From the NCBI GenBank assembly GCA_009760855.2, contig WPIO01000120.1, forward strand, positions 1,116,001 to 1,180,000: DNA of 64,000 bases, given 5' to 3'. This DNA comes from Cristatella mucedo (Eukaryota; Bryozoa; Phylactolaemata; Cristatellidae). The translations under genes were made by a program, and so were the position numbers. Positions 47,401 through 56,559 of the stretch are shown here, piece after piece. Numbering within the stretch: position 1 is the first letter of the stretch; every line of letters begins with the position of its first letter. The notes below the pieces were generated by a model that did no database searches, was not told the origin of the DNA, and was given only the letters and a program-made list of their open reading frames with translations.

Positions 47401-49450
47401 TAACGCCCACATGGTCTTTATGACTTTGTGGAGTTACAGACGGAGATACATCACATTACAGTTTTGTTTTTAGAAAATAAAACTTGCTGTCGATGTCTAC
47501 AAAACATCCTTACAACGCCAACAAATCTGAGCAAAAAACCGTTACACAAATCTCAATGCTAGATTATACTTGTATGGTTATCGTACACTATTGACGAAAG
47601 ATAAAATACTAGCTTACTTAACAGCCTCTAGTGCGTGGCAACAGAAAAGCCTTTACAGCTGTCCCCACAGCTTGCACCAGAGATGAAGGATCACCCACGA
47701 ACAGATTCAAACCTACGACCTCAGGATCAATGTCATGAAAGCAAATATAAACGAAGTATGCATACACTTGCCAACAACCCTCATTGTTGTTCATTTGAAA
47801 TTGTTGGTAAACGGCTATGATTAGGTGACTGAATTCCCTTTGCCACTATGCAGAGCGATTGACTAATGGCTATTGATATTTATACATAATTAGTTTAAAT
47901 AACTGTGCGTGTCCTCTAATAATTATACACATTGCAACATGTATGTAATAGAATTATGCGAATTCAAAAAAGGCAACGTGTCAATTTTGTTCACTCAAAA
48001 CTTTTTTCCTGATATTTTAGCACTGTACAAATTAGCACTCTACTTCGCGAAGTATCACTTACCGCGTTAATATAGGCCGAAACGTGGAGCTCTTGTTCTC
48101 TTTCATCCTATACCAAACAAAGTAAAGTCAGCATTCATGAATAAACTATCCGTGACTTTTCATCGGAGTTAAAAAAGAGCCAAAACAACCCTACCAGTTG
48201 ATCAATGCTTTGAAGATTAAAACTTATGGTGACATTGACTGCTTCTTTCGTTGGCCTGGCGTGCTTGTTGTATGCTTTTAAGAGAGAAGCAATGAGCATG
48301 TCTTCTGTCCCTAGAAAAATGCAAACTCCTGTCAAAATAATTTAAAACTGACTCGAAACGAAGAAAACCTTCTATTCGTGCCTAAAGATAGCAGTATACG
48401 ATTATTTTAGCGGATTATTGTTTTCAAATTACTGCACACGCGTAGTTATAGGCTTTCCGATTTTTCACCTACCAAGCTGTTGTGACACAGATGCCTCATT
48501 GTGAGTCGATAGCTAAAATCCTAATATTTTTCATCGTAAGGACTAGGTAGACGTTCTGTACATCTGGTTCCAGGAAAACACTTGTGTGATTGAAAATCTT
48601 ACTGAAGAGCTCAGTAACTCAAATTTGACGTCAGTCAGGTAGCTATTAGCCTACCAGCGACATTTGCTCGACACACGTGGTTAATAATTTTAAAGCGTAC
48701 CGGAAAACAAACCGCAGGCTCATTTTAAATAATTCAATCTACAAAGTTAAAATGTGCACAATAGATGGCTGGAATGTCGTATAGGCGCAAACAGTATTAC
48801 ATTTCCAAATTCAAGTACAGTCAATCGATATTATAGGAAATGTGACACAGGAGAGGTAGAAAGAGTGTTAGTTCACTGCGACACTGTGGGGTGGAGAGAG
48901 GTAAGGACAGGAGCTAGGAAATGCAGCAGTGCAATGCATCACACACAAAACTCGAGTAATAGACACGTTTATGTAACACACACGTTTATGACTTACTCAA
49001 CCTATCATAACAGTAATGTTATAGCAGAAAAGCCTGCGCCAACAATTCAATGTTAGTGAATGGAAATGGCAGCAAACCCGTGTAATCACTGCCTTTTGCT
49101 ATTTGCCGCCTTAAGCAAATCCGCACAAGTATAAGCTAACATTGCATTCATGAGAAGTTTAAATCCCACTCTGCATGAAGTTATTCTAATTACTCTTGCC
49201 TCTATTAGTGTTCAAACGGTACTTAGCAGCCTAACAGCCAATGTTGATCGGACCCACCTATTGATTTGTATGCGTGACCACTACAGAGAATGCAAACTTT
49301 CAAGTTAATGCAACGGAGTTGCAATACGCACGGAAGTAACAGTTTATTTTAGCCTAGTGAGCGCATACCGTTCGTCGCAGCTACCTTCGGACATGCAAGG
49401 AGTGAAGACATAATTCCGTAGAGCATGAATATATCGGCACTTCGAGCCAT
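30259..49450 (-). CDS. Nicotinic acetylcholine receptor-like Cys-loop channel subunit, non-alpha, 10 exons, 467 aa
   Basis: Exons from 5' to 3' are 49369-49450, 48195-48310, 48063-48107, 46368-46477, 46174-46278, 45694-45867, 45093-45258, 40363-40459, 40166-40299 and 30259-30633. All use GT/AG sites and the phases agree (1, 0, 0, 2, 2, 2, 0, 1, 0). The product is a plasma-membrane pentameric channel subunit. It has a signal peptide (about 1-22), ligand-binding domain, Cys loop C154-C168, M1 (237-259), M2 (267-286), M3 (306-328), a cytoplasmic loop and M4 (about 434-463). E265 at position -1' with a leucine at 9' (L275) predicts a cation channel. Loop B keeps W175 (NWVY). Loop C has no vicinal cysteines, the loop D tryptophan is Y78 and the loop A tyrosine is Ile (ALINA). 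The 45- and 110-bp exons equal vertebrate nAChR exons 3 and 4. The start at 49450 has a GCCATGG context; an in-frame ATG at 49474 follows a TGA and would add eight codons. The subtype and agonist are not knowable from this. Confidence 0.9.
31305..31480 (-). mobile_element. LINE A 3' end in the last receptor intron
   Basis: Starts AATAATAATAATAATAAAAC (the tail), then the stem-loop (AAGCGCCTCCATAGAACTCA pairing with CTTTCTAGGCGCTTCAC) and 3' UTR text (GTGACATGCAGATGTAGCTA). It is in the same orientation as the receptor gene. Confidence 0.75.
32298..32436 (-). mobile_element. tRNA-derived SINE, family 1, decayed
   Basis: On the minus strand: GCCCAATTGTTAAGGTGCTC (A-box region), a changed B box near 32365-32375, and the AT-rich tail at 32298. 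It is more diverged than the other family 1 copies. Confidence 0.55.
33570..35515 (+). mobile_element. LINE B, longest copy (reverse transcriptase to 3' end)
   Basis: Two frames cover most of a reverse transcriptase: 33669-34439 (SAIVRPILKKPG, NYRPVSLLPFLSKILE, LLDLSAAFDTIDHEVLLERL, GVPQGSVLGPLLFSIYTQPL) and 34331-35458 (HFYADDTQLYLSF, WMSENFLKLNDDKTE, the C-terminal domain and a stop). They are separated by what looks like a one-base loss near 34430. The 5' end, including the endonuclease, is missing. The 3' stem-loop is at 35455-35492. It lies antisense in the last receptor intron. Confidence 0.9.
36415..38110 (+). mobile_element. LINE A, long and heavily decayed
   Basis: The 5' text at 36430-36510 parallels 15345-15420. 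The linker (CTAACACGCTTGACGAGTTT at 36968) parallels 16823. Reverse transcriptase remnants (GCTTTCCATCTAAACTTGGT then ATCGCTGGCACTGCACTGCC at about 37920) and TTTATACTCCCCCTTTGCAA at 38055 keep the LINE A order. No coding frame survives. Confidence 0.55.
39440..39570 (+). mobile_element. LINE A tail fragment
   Basis: ATCAAGCATAACGTTACTCA, CCATTCAATC, GCAGCAAAAGTAATGGAACC, TAGAATGACATTGAGTTGTC and TGAGGGCGCTTGATCAAGTG follow the LINE A 3' UTR and stem-loop in order. Confidence 0.7.
40166..40299 (-). CDS. Receptor exon 9: M3
   Basis: Reads RLMKFAGQYITFVTSTSALS and on to NGSKEVPDWVQR, matching M3 and the MPxWVRR segment after it. The acceptor AATTAGAG|AT keeps the frame (phase 1). The donor is AGA|GTAAGT. 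Confidence 0.9.
40363..40459 (-). CDS. Receptor exon 8: M2 pore helix
   Basis: Reads VTLSITLLLAFVVLLVDVSN then DMPRTSDYTPLL. T2', S4', T6' and L9' are kept, with Asp at 17'. The MP.TSD..PLL linker is typical of nAChRs. Acceptor AATATTGTAG, donor CTGA|GTAAATA (phase 1). Confidence 0.93.
40848..40944. repeat. (CA)n(TA)n(TG)n microsatellite
   Basis: A compound dinucleotide tract with a partly self-complementary core, in the M3/M4 side of the M1-M2 intron, about 400 bp upstream of receptor exon 8. Confidence 0.9.
43769..43913 (-). pseudogene. Partial duplicate of receptor exon 6, 145 bp
   Basis: This segment matches 45684-45828 without gaps and with three mismatches over 145 bp. It holds the second half of the Cys-loop exon plus ten bases of its intron, so the donor GTAAGATC is present. 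The first 39 bases of the exon, including the first Cys, are missing. It lies in the M1-M2 intron. Inclusion after exon 7 would break the frame (phase 0 against a segment that needs phase 2), so it is probably not translated. Two replacements are visible (DEF to DVF, M to I). Confidence 0.85.
44333..44540. repeat. (TC)n microsatellite with (TA)n(TATG)n flank
   Basis: Roughly 180 bp of almost pure TC with occasional TG, then TATATA and TATG runs. It gives the spurious Arg/Glu and Ser/Leu frames on the two strands. On the receptor coding strand it reads as a purine (GA) tract. Confidence 0.95.
44600..44740 (-). mobile_element. tRNA-derived SINE, family 3 (single copy seen)
   Basis: On the minus strand: TGATGGCCCTGGTGGTAATG (A-box region) and GGTTCAAACCC (B box) about 40 bp later, as in tRNA promoters. 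The tail differs from families 1 and 2. With one copy in the window, family status is an inference. Confidence 0.5.
45093..45258 (-). CDS. Receptor exon 7: loop C and M1
   Basis: Reads FNNVYPEGTTYSDVYFYLTL, QRKTSFY, then the M1 helix with its conserved Pro and LPTESAEK leading to the pore. The vicinal cysteines of alpha subunits are absent. Acceptor TTTTGTAG, donor AAG|GTAGTA (phase 0). Confidence 0.95.
45694..45867 (-). CDS. Receptor exon 6: Cys loop and loop B
   Basis: Starts RCILDLTYYPFDSQRC: two Cys 13 residues apart with YPFD, the family signature. Then FENWVYQTN (loop B Trp) and GEWNISETSAV, with an N-glycosylation site NIS. Acceptor CTCTTTTAG, donor GG|GTAAGATC (phase 2). Confidence 0.96.
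45911..46050 (+). mobile_element. tRNA-derived SINE, family 1, in receptor intron 5
   Basis: GCCGAGCTGGTTAGGTCCAG, GGGTCGAGCTC (changed B box), then the stem-loop (AGCCCCTCAATAGAGATTAA, GTTCTCTTGGGCGCT) and an AT tail. It begins about 45 bp upstream of the exon 6 acceptor. Confidence 0.75.
46174..46278 (-). CDS. Receptor exon 5
   Basis: Reads AGDIYNRAFYSSYYLLEVDS and NGAISWFPHGEMTV, matching the strand before the Cys loop (G.v.W.P...). Acceptor TTATTTAG, donor CAG|GTAGCA (phase 2). Confidence 0.88.
46368..46477 (-). CDS. Receptor exon 4: 110-bp exon with WKPD motif
   Basis: Reads YWNDYRLQWVPSKWQGL then ITLPADVIWKPDFALINA. WxPD and LP..ViW.PD are family hallmarks. Acceptor ATTTAACAG, donor GC|GTAAGAACG (phase 2). 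110 bp is the vertebrate exon 4 length. Confidence 0.93.
46589..47455 (+). mobile_element. LINE B 3' part in receptor intron 3
   Basis: Collinear with 34645-35515 at roughly 97-98% identity by eye. The frame is broken near 46842 by one base, and an early TGA is at 46628. From 46858 the C-terminal domain is open to its stop. The 3' stem-loop is at 47400-47437. The copy is 5'-truncated and antisense to the receptor. Confidence 0.9.
47605..47755 (-). mobile_element. tRNA-derived SINE, family 2
   Basis: Matches 9660-9842: CTAGCTTACTTAACAGCCTC, CAACAGAAAAGCCTTTACAG, GGATCACCCACGAACAGATT and a B box in minus orientation (near 47700). It lies between LINE B and receptor exon 3. Confidence 0.65.
48063..48107 (-). 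CDS. Receptor exon 3: 45-bp microexon
   Basis: Reads DEREQELHVSAYINA between GGTATAG and GTAAGTGA. It supplies the DE.NQ...TN.W region of the family. Tyr stands where most subunits have the loop D Trp. The length is identical to the vertebrate nAChR exon 3. It was too short to stand out as an open frame. Confidence 0.88.
48195..48310 (-). CDS. Receptor exon 2: N-terminal helix and first strands
   Basis: Reads TEDMLIASLLKAYNKHARP and on to NLQSIDQL. The LL..YNK..RP motif is the nAChR N-terminal helix. NVT gives one N-glycosylation site. Acceptor TTTTCTAG|GG, donor CTG|GTAGGG. Confidence 0.9.
49369..49450 (-). CDS. Receptor exon 1: start codon and signal peptide
   Basis: Reads MARSADIFMLYGIMSSLLAC and seven more residues, a typical signal peptide with a short n-region and hydrophobic core. 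The donor is AACG|GTATGC (phase 1), and the single G joins GG of exon 2 to make Gly28. A nearer alternative donor (AAG|GTAGCT) would leave the wrong phase. The exon is only supported by fit, so it is less certain than the later exons. Confidence 0.7.
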
Positions 49451-49474
49451 GGCAGTACTGAAAAGTGGAAACAT

Positions 49475-51985
49475 ATTTCAGTAACATGAATAATAGCAAT
49501 GAGGACACAGTGTTGATCTAAGAACCAATATAAAGTAAACTTTCAATTTTCAAAAACGCAAGCACTTCAAATCATCAGTTATTTCTGGCACAACTTCAGC
49601 GTTGAAACGAAGTGGAGGAGAGCAAGAGAGACCTGTTACATGCAGGTTATTAAAATCAGGTATAATGATTCAAAAGTCGTATATTTTCTTACTTTAGCCC
49701 TTCTTTGAGGTTCTGAAAAAACAGAAACTAAAGAAGTAGTATCCGGTGGAGTTCCAGTTTGTTGGTTCCAATTACTTCTGACAGAAAGTCTATGAGCGGT
49801 CAGTAATAGGACAGAAGGCCTAATTGTAATCCTGACACGTAGTTTGGCCAAAGCAATATAAATTATTGCCGAAGACGTATGTGACGTATTAAAAATATTT
49901 CTACGAGCAGAATCACGTTAGCGACCAGGGAGACTAGCAACCAATGGCTACAGGGATGTCTTTAATCTAATTTATTTGTACCAAATCATTAAACGCGAAG
50001 GGATACTGCTGGCAAAGACTTTGAGAAAGGTGGCCGCGATATCACTAATTTCCAAACTAGCTGTAAAAATTATTGTCTGTACAGCTTGCCTTTTTTAAGC
50101 AATCATCGTCATAACACGATAGGGAAGCAATTTTTTCAGGATCGTCTCCCACCCCAAGTTAACACTGGGCGATTTGGTGAAAATGCTACTCTCCCCATGA
50201 ACTAAATGAATTGACCAATTTTAACCTAAGATATGGATGCATTACATTTGCGACAACTTCAACTGCGAGGAAAAACAGAAATGTCCTTGCATTTTCGAAT
50301 TGTTAATCAAAATGCTGAATAAACTTACTGTAAATGGCAGACACCGATCGTGCGGCTATAATTTATTTTCCAGTAACCACGCTCTTATTCAAAATTAATG
50401 GAAGCAACACATGTGGGAGGAAAGCTAGTAGTAAGTAGAACGAACTTATTCAGATAAATGAGGTCCGACGTATATATTCCACCTATGATCTCATTCCTCG
50501 CTTTAAAAAGCGTGCTTGGTTTCAGTAAAGGTAGATCAAAAACGCAGTTACGCATTTCGAATGAATAAACAATGGCCAACTGTTTCAGCACACCCTGCCG
50601 CTATTTTGTTTTGGTTTTTACTTAAAAGCACGAGGAGGCAAACAAGATTGTACCCATGCGAGAATGTTTTTGGGCGAGTCAATTTGAACCAAGTGATGTT
50701 TTTCTTAAATGCATCTCCAGAAACTGTAATCGGGAGTCCAGGTTGAATTCCATTGATACCATTTGTTAACGCGATACGCTACAGACGGTTAAAAACAATA
50801 AACTGTTATTTTGTCCAGCAGATGCACTAGGCAACTAAAACAGTTTCCGCTCTAAATAATAGAGCATTGGGGTATGAGATATTGATCCATACAGAAACAT
50901 ATAATGTAGCGTTCTGAGAAAATCCAAGACGTAACAAAATAATTGAGCCAAGTTGTATCGTAGTTGCATGTAAATTTGGCGTAGCTAAAAAATGTTATGA
51001 TGCATTTATCTTTAATCAGTGGTTATCTATAATATTAGCATTTATCGTTGGCTCTAACTAAGCTAACGTTTTAGTATCTCGGCCAATAAAGAAAGTAATT
51101 AAAGAATGATATTTACCAAGTCATAAGCCTCTAAGAGTTATTATGTATTCGTGTTCGATAAAGAGAATCACTGCTCTCAGCCTGGTAATAAAATGCTTGG
51201 AGGACTCACAGTTTCAACTATTTTTCACCAAACCAACTTGATTTGGATGGTTCCACTTACATTATATATTTGTTTTCAATTAATATTTAGCCAGTTTTTG
51301 GAAACACTTACTGCAGTCTTTTTAATACGTATTGCTACCTAATAAGCCCCGGAGGAATATAGTAAGTTGTAAGCCGAGTCTTTACCGTTAATTAGATATG
51401 CTACTTTATACGTGTGGAGAGTTTAGTCATCCGTGCATCATATGAATGACGTCAAGCTATGCATGATCAAAAATACTATCCATGAAATTTGCTTAGCAGC
51501 TACAGCAACGTTTAGGCCAGTAGAACAGCCTCACTCAATATTAAAAAAGATTAATGCAATTAATACAATCATTAATTAATAAAAAATATCAATACCATAA
51601 TTAAATTAATTAACACACTTCATATAATAATTACAAAGAAAATATAGTAAATAGAAAGAGACACAAAAGACACACTGTCAGAGATTTTTTAATTTGAGGA
51701 AGAAAATGTTTGTACCTTAGGATTTTAAGTCTTTGCATAAGTTTTTATCAAGTTCCTGGAAAGAATCATTCTAAACGATTCTAAAAGCTAGGGTTTTACT
51801 AAATCTCAAGACTATGTTTGCTATAAGCTATTTTTAAGAACATTGATTACGGTGCTGCCAAAAGCCACTAACTAAAAAGTATGCCAGTGTTCTCAAGTCT
51901 TTTAATAGAATCCATTAAAGGGTCTGATGTTGGCCATTAGTCAATAAAGTACCACTACACTAAAACTATGTGAGCAATCTCAGTT
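49475..51985. other. Upstream of the receptor gene; no further exon or promoter identified
   Basis: AT-rich sequence. A 5' untranslated exon could splice to the TTCCACTTTTCAG acceptor-like site just before 49458, but I see no way to prove it. No clear TATA box, CpG-rich promoter or other coding frame. 51540-51620 is nearly pure A/T. Confidence 0.35.
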
Positions 51986-51989
51986 CAAT

Positions 51990-52790
51990 CTTCATGCTGC
52001 TATTAATTTCTAAGACGCTGGAACGCATATATAGGCATACTATCAGACCAACTAACCTCTCACAGTGAAGCTTGAAAACTATTAAGCAAGTTCAGGCAGG
52101 TTTTAGAACTCTCTTTTCATTTGCTTATCACTGCATTGGGGTAAGTAGGTACATTCTCTTTGCTAGATCTGATAGCACATTTACAAAGTATTCAATTATA
52201 TTTGTGAAACACCCTTTTTAGCAAGTAATTTCGCCTGGGCATTGGTGACACTGCATTGCAATGGATTGGGTCCTATCTTAGTTGTAGATTCCAGCAGATT
52301 CATTTAAATTAGTTACAATCATAGCAAGAGTGCACCGTATGGAACTCTGCAATAGACCCGTTTTCTTCGGTTATATATGCCAATCATTTTAATCCTTTTC
52401 GAATAGCACAATCAAAGTTCTTAATTATATGCAAATGAAATACAGCTTCTCCTCTGCTATGATACCTTTAATCCCTCGAGTGCTTCAAACTCTCCTAAAA
52501 TCCCGCCCTGCATGTATGGCTGAGATTGAGGCTTAGATACAAGAAAACGTTTTCAAGATAAATGATCATAAAAAAAATTGCTACCTATAGGTAAACCGAA
52601 AATGGCACATAAACTAGACAGCTTAGCTCTCCAGATCGGCTCTGACGGCACGTCTCCTAAAGCATGTGTGCTAAAAGTAGGTGCACAGTTTCACCATGAT
52701 CAGAGCGGAAGCATTGCTAAAGTTCAGGCTTTTGAGAGCATGACAACTATACAATTTTACTACCTATCGCCGACCAAGCACAACCTCCCA
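51990..52790 (+). mobile_element. LINE A reverse transcriptase region, decayed
   Basis: GACGCTGGAACGCATATATA, TGACACTGCATTGCAATGGA, ATTGGGTCCTATCTTAGTTG and CTAAACTAGAC...CTCCAGATCGGCTCTGACGG follow LINE A order (compare 17530-17820 and 56640-56710). Frames are lost. Confidence 0.6.
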
Positions 52791-52799
52791 ATCAAGTAC

Positions 52800-54285
52800 A
52801 TTATTGACCTGATGGTTGTTTACTAACTTTGAGTTCCTTCAATATATCGTTGCAGACGACCTAACAGACCTACTGCAGCACCTGCTTGAGCATAACCCAA
52901 CTAGCCTAGGCATTGCACCATCCACTTTTCCGACTTAAATCACTTAGCAGTATCTTGAACCTACCTTTAATCATTTAGAGACAACCGTGATATCGTTCTG
53001 AGATTAATTTGTTCCCCTTGGTTAAGGACCAGGGCTAGATCACTGCGGGCGCCTGTAAAGCTTCTGGATAATGTAAGCTCTCTCAGGTGATATTCATATC
53101 ATAAGTATTTATTCATACAATATTGCTTCTAAAGGCGGAAAACCAAAGCCGGATGATACCACGATAGTTCATGACTAGAAAACAATAAAAAAGCCACAAC
53201 AACCCTTGGTTATCACAATTTTGCTTGGTATTAGTACTTGTCTCTTGTGCCCATAAAGAGTCTACACTCTGCATGCTACTACTAATCGTGTTAAAAGTTG
53301 TTTAGGGTGCATGAAAAAACTAACCATATTTTCATGTTTCATTTACAGTTTCGGTAATATGCTTAAGCATATTAGGAACACTGGTGAAACATTTCCATGT
53401 TCTTATTATTAATATCATTAAATAGAACATCCATATAGTGACGTAGGAGTGCAATATCAGGTGTCGATTTTGTTAAGATTACACGCAGTTTTGGAAAATC
53501 TGCTTTGATTACTGAATGAGTTACACAATTAGCTAAGACCGTATAGTCTTGAAACCTTTCTTATTTCTGCGTTCACTCACAAGACGACTCCGCCAGCTCC
53601 ATTCAAAACTCCCACGCACGCTGTTATAAGCTGCGCTTCACTGCTCCCAGCTTGCAAAAATGAATAGCACAGCCAATAAAGCCCATGAATTATAGCACTT
53701 TACGCCAAAAGTCCTTAAGTCTTCTTTTACGCAATCATGGCCTCCCGGTGTTTTTAATAAACCCCAGATGTCCAAAAACTATTAAACGAATATTTTCTTT
53801 TTTACAGGTAGATTACATCACTGCGAATTTCTCACCCACCTCCTCTAGCCTACTATTAACCACGGTATGTGTAATTTTGTAACTTACCTTAAGATTGCTT
53901 CATTTATTTTCCATATTGAACTTATCCGAACTGATTTTAAATCAGGCGATACATCACATCACCATCTCCTTTTTCAAGGCACGAAGCACTGCCTCACACA
54001 TTTCAGATTGAGGAGATCCTTTTAATAGCTTTATAGTCTCCCAAAGCTTGAAAATAATATGTGAAATTTACATCCATCGGTGCAAACAGAATTTGCTGCA
54101 TCTGCATAAATATTGTTGGTGTTATTTAATCTGGCCATAGCAACGGAAGATACAATCAGTTAATTGTTTTGCTTTCTTTCCTTGAGAATAAGTATTCTTA
54201 ATTACTTTAGTACATTTGACATTATTTAGTACACTTACTTACCGCGGGGATCTATAAGAGTTTCATAGAACTGCTATTAAAGATT
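52800..54285. other. No supported gene
   Basis: AT-rich sequence. A few LINE-like words occur near 52840-53000, but they are too decayed to delimit. Confidence 0.35.
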
Positions 54286-54289
54286 ACAA

Positions 54290-55060
54290 GGTAGGAAAGG
54301 AGGTTTCCATAAGATCTGGGAATTTAGTAATTTCCTCCGCAATAGGAACCTTAGGATAGAAACCAGCATGGTTAGTACTGGGGAATTTCTTCGAAGTGAA
54401 TTTTCTCTAGACGACCACATCGTGTCAGCAGTCAAGTCTCCATGATCTCGCCGACCTGCAGTTTCTAAAATTCCAGCTTAATGAGATAGAAATACTGCAT
54501 TGACATTGGTCAGTGCATTAGTGAAAAACTTATCTGCATATATAACCAAGTTCTCAGTAGTATTGGGGCATGTGCAGTCAGGGGCACAAGTCTTTAAAAA
54601 ATCCTGCAGCAACTCTTCCTGCCGTGACCGTCGCTGTTTTTGCATCACACCTTTTCTGGAGGACCGGAATTGTGTGCTGTTTAAGCTGCCATTGATATCA
54701 ATACTATTTGACCTAGCTTATATTTCAACGTATTAAAGTGCCTAGAAAGATATTGAGTTCTCTGAGGGCACTAAACAAACGTATTTCTATCGTTATAATA
54801 TTACTAAGGTTCCGTCACTCACTCTGAAGTCCCTTCATTCTCTGACTCCAGCCTATCTCTCTTATTGTCTCCCCATGCAGCCTGTGCATGGTGCAGCCAT
54901 CTAATTCAATTCAAATCAGTTAGCAATATATTCTAACAACCTAATTTATTAAGATCTTACCTTAGTTCACACGTTAGCAAAGCTTGGAACTCACTACTGA
55001 CTTACGTCACGATATCCCCTGACTTGACGACAGTAAAAAAGAAACTTTAAAAGTGCCGTT
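54290..55060 (+). mobile_element. LINE A remnants with an inserted LINE A tail
   Basis: 54410-54430 (CTCTAGACGACCACATCGTG) matches the 56770 region. A stem-loop tail (AAGTGCCTAGAAAGATATTG at 54737) is followed by more C-terminal coding text (CTTCATTCTCTGACTCCAGC at 54834), which in an intact copy would come before the tail. At least two copies are therefore layered here. Confidence 0.6.
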
Positions 55061-55087
55061 TATTACAAAATGTATAGGGTGATTACA

Positions 55088-55204
55088 AATATATATATAT
55101 ATATATAATTAACTTGTATAGCACCCCAAGACAACTTAATCTATATTCAGGCGCTTCACATATGCCTCGGGGCTCGAGCCCACGACCTCAATCAGACCTT
55201 GGTC
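55088..55204 (-). mobile_element. tRNA-derived SINE, family 1, 5'-truncated
   Basis: From a (TA)n run through GCACCCCAAGACAACTTAAT, GGCGCTTCACATATGCCTCG and GGGCTCGAGCCC (B box) to CAGACCTTGGTC. The A-box part is missing. Confidence 0.75.
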
Positions 55205-55209
55205 ATCTT

Positions 55210-55990
55210 ATCAGTCCTTCTGGGCAATGAATCTGTGCAGGCAAGAAATAACCCTGTTTTACTCGTTGACACAGTACATGTCAATTTTTTTTATAAAGGT
55301 TTACATAGAGCGTGTTACCATTAATAATTTGCTCGTGCTTGGTAACATCAGCACAGTGCTTGGAAAAATATTAGGTTCACCGCGGTCGCTAAAACAAACG
55401 TTAATACTAGTATCATTAACGCCACGATTCAAGCCACTTGTCATTTTGGATGCTGTGCAAATTGACGATGAATCGCTTTAGCAATGGCTTAATAAATTCA
55501 CTGAGAAGAGTTGTACAGGAATTAACCCCCGGTTGTATCCTCTTCTGAAAAAGAGCAGGATACGATCAGACAGTGTTTGTCACAATATGCTTGCCGTTAC
55601 CGAAAGTTTGCTGGTCGCTCTTTCTCACCAACTCGACAGGTCACAGGTCTATTTAGTACGTAGGTTGGTATTAAATAATACCTTTAGATTATTCAATCAG
55701 AATTGTACCAGTATAGAATCAATATTAACATCTGTTAAGATGCTTATATAGTTGAGTAAGGTCTTTGTAGGTTTCGGCAGACGTTGAGAGGGACCTACAT
55801 GGGAAGCCTGCAGATAAAGCTAACACGGTTACACAGCTAGACCCAAGTTTCCAGTCATCTTGAAGTTATGAAAAGAGGCTAGATTTCTCTACACAGGCTC
55901 CAACAGTTAAGGTTGTAAAATTCATAAGCACGTAGTGTAGCAAGTGAGCCAAAGTATCTCTTTTTGATTGAGATATAGCAGACGTCATCG
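55210..55990. other. No supported gene
   Basis: The frames at 55227-55481 and 55533-55751 have no recognisable domains, and nothing links them by splicing. Confidence 0.35.
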
Positions 55991-55997
55991 TACCCTC

Positions 55998-56523
55998 AAC
56001 AGGTATAATAATTTAATAATATTAATAATTCACTTGATAAAGCGCCCTCAGAGAACTTAATCTCTCTCTAGGCGCTTTACATTTGCTGTAAAGTGAAATG
56101 CAATTGAATGTTAAGTAAAATCATGCTTGAAAAACAAACGAAATGAATTATATGGTTAGGGGTGACATGCACAGGGTCAGCATGCAAAATGTGGTTAGTG
56201 GCAGCATGCACAGTGTCAGCACGCATAAGCACATTAAGGACGAATCACAGGGACCCACTAAATGCTGTCCTAAATAGGTGTGTTTTTAGGTTCCTTTTAA
56301 ATGTGGTCAGGTCAGGGGATGTTCTGACGCAGGTCGGGAGGGAGTTCCAGGCTTTGGGAGCATATAAACTAAATGCACGGTCTCCAAAGGATTTAAGGTA
56401 TGTATGAGGTATTTCTAGACTGTTAGATTCCGAAAAGCGGGTGGTACGATGGTTGGCCTGATGGGGTGGTATATCTGACAGATAGGCTGGAGCCATAGAA
56501 TGAAGGTATGTGGCCTGAGGCAA
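55998..56523 (-). mobile_element. LINE A 3' end, minus strand, left arm of an inverted pair
   Basis: From the AT tail through the stem-loop at 56039-56078 to C-terminal coding sequence (MAPAYLSDIPPHQANHRTTR to FRTAFSGSL). The frame 56245-56523 is open. It is about 93% identical by eye to 57080-57592 in opposite orientation. Confidence 0.9.
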
Positions 56524-56559
56524 AGCTGCTCCTAATGTGTACGTGATCGTATCAGGAAA

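Noticed and set aside
48135-48194. Extension of receptor exon 2 past 48195 (the frame reads SDEKSRIV, like the next family motif)
   Set aside because: A donor at 48194 followed by the 45-bp exon at 48063-48107 gives the correct DE..Q motif and phase; the read-through frame ends in a stop and inserts an extra hydrophobic run.
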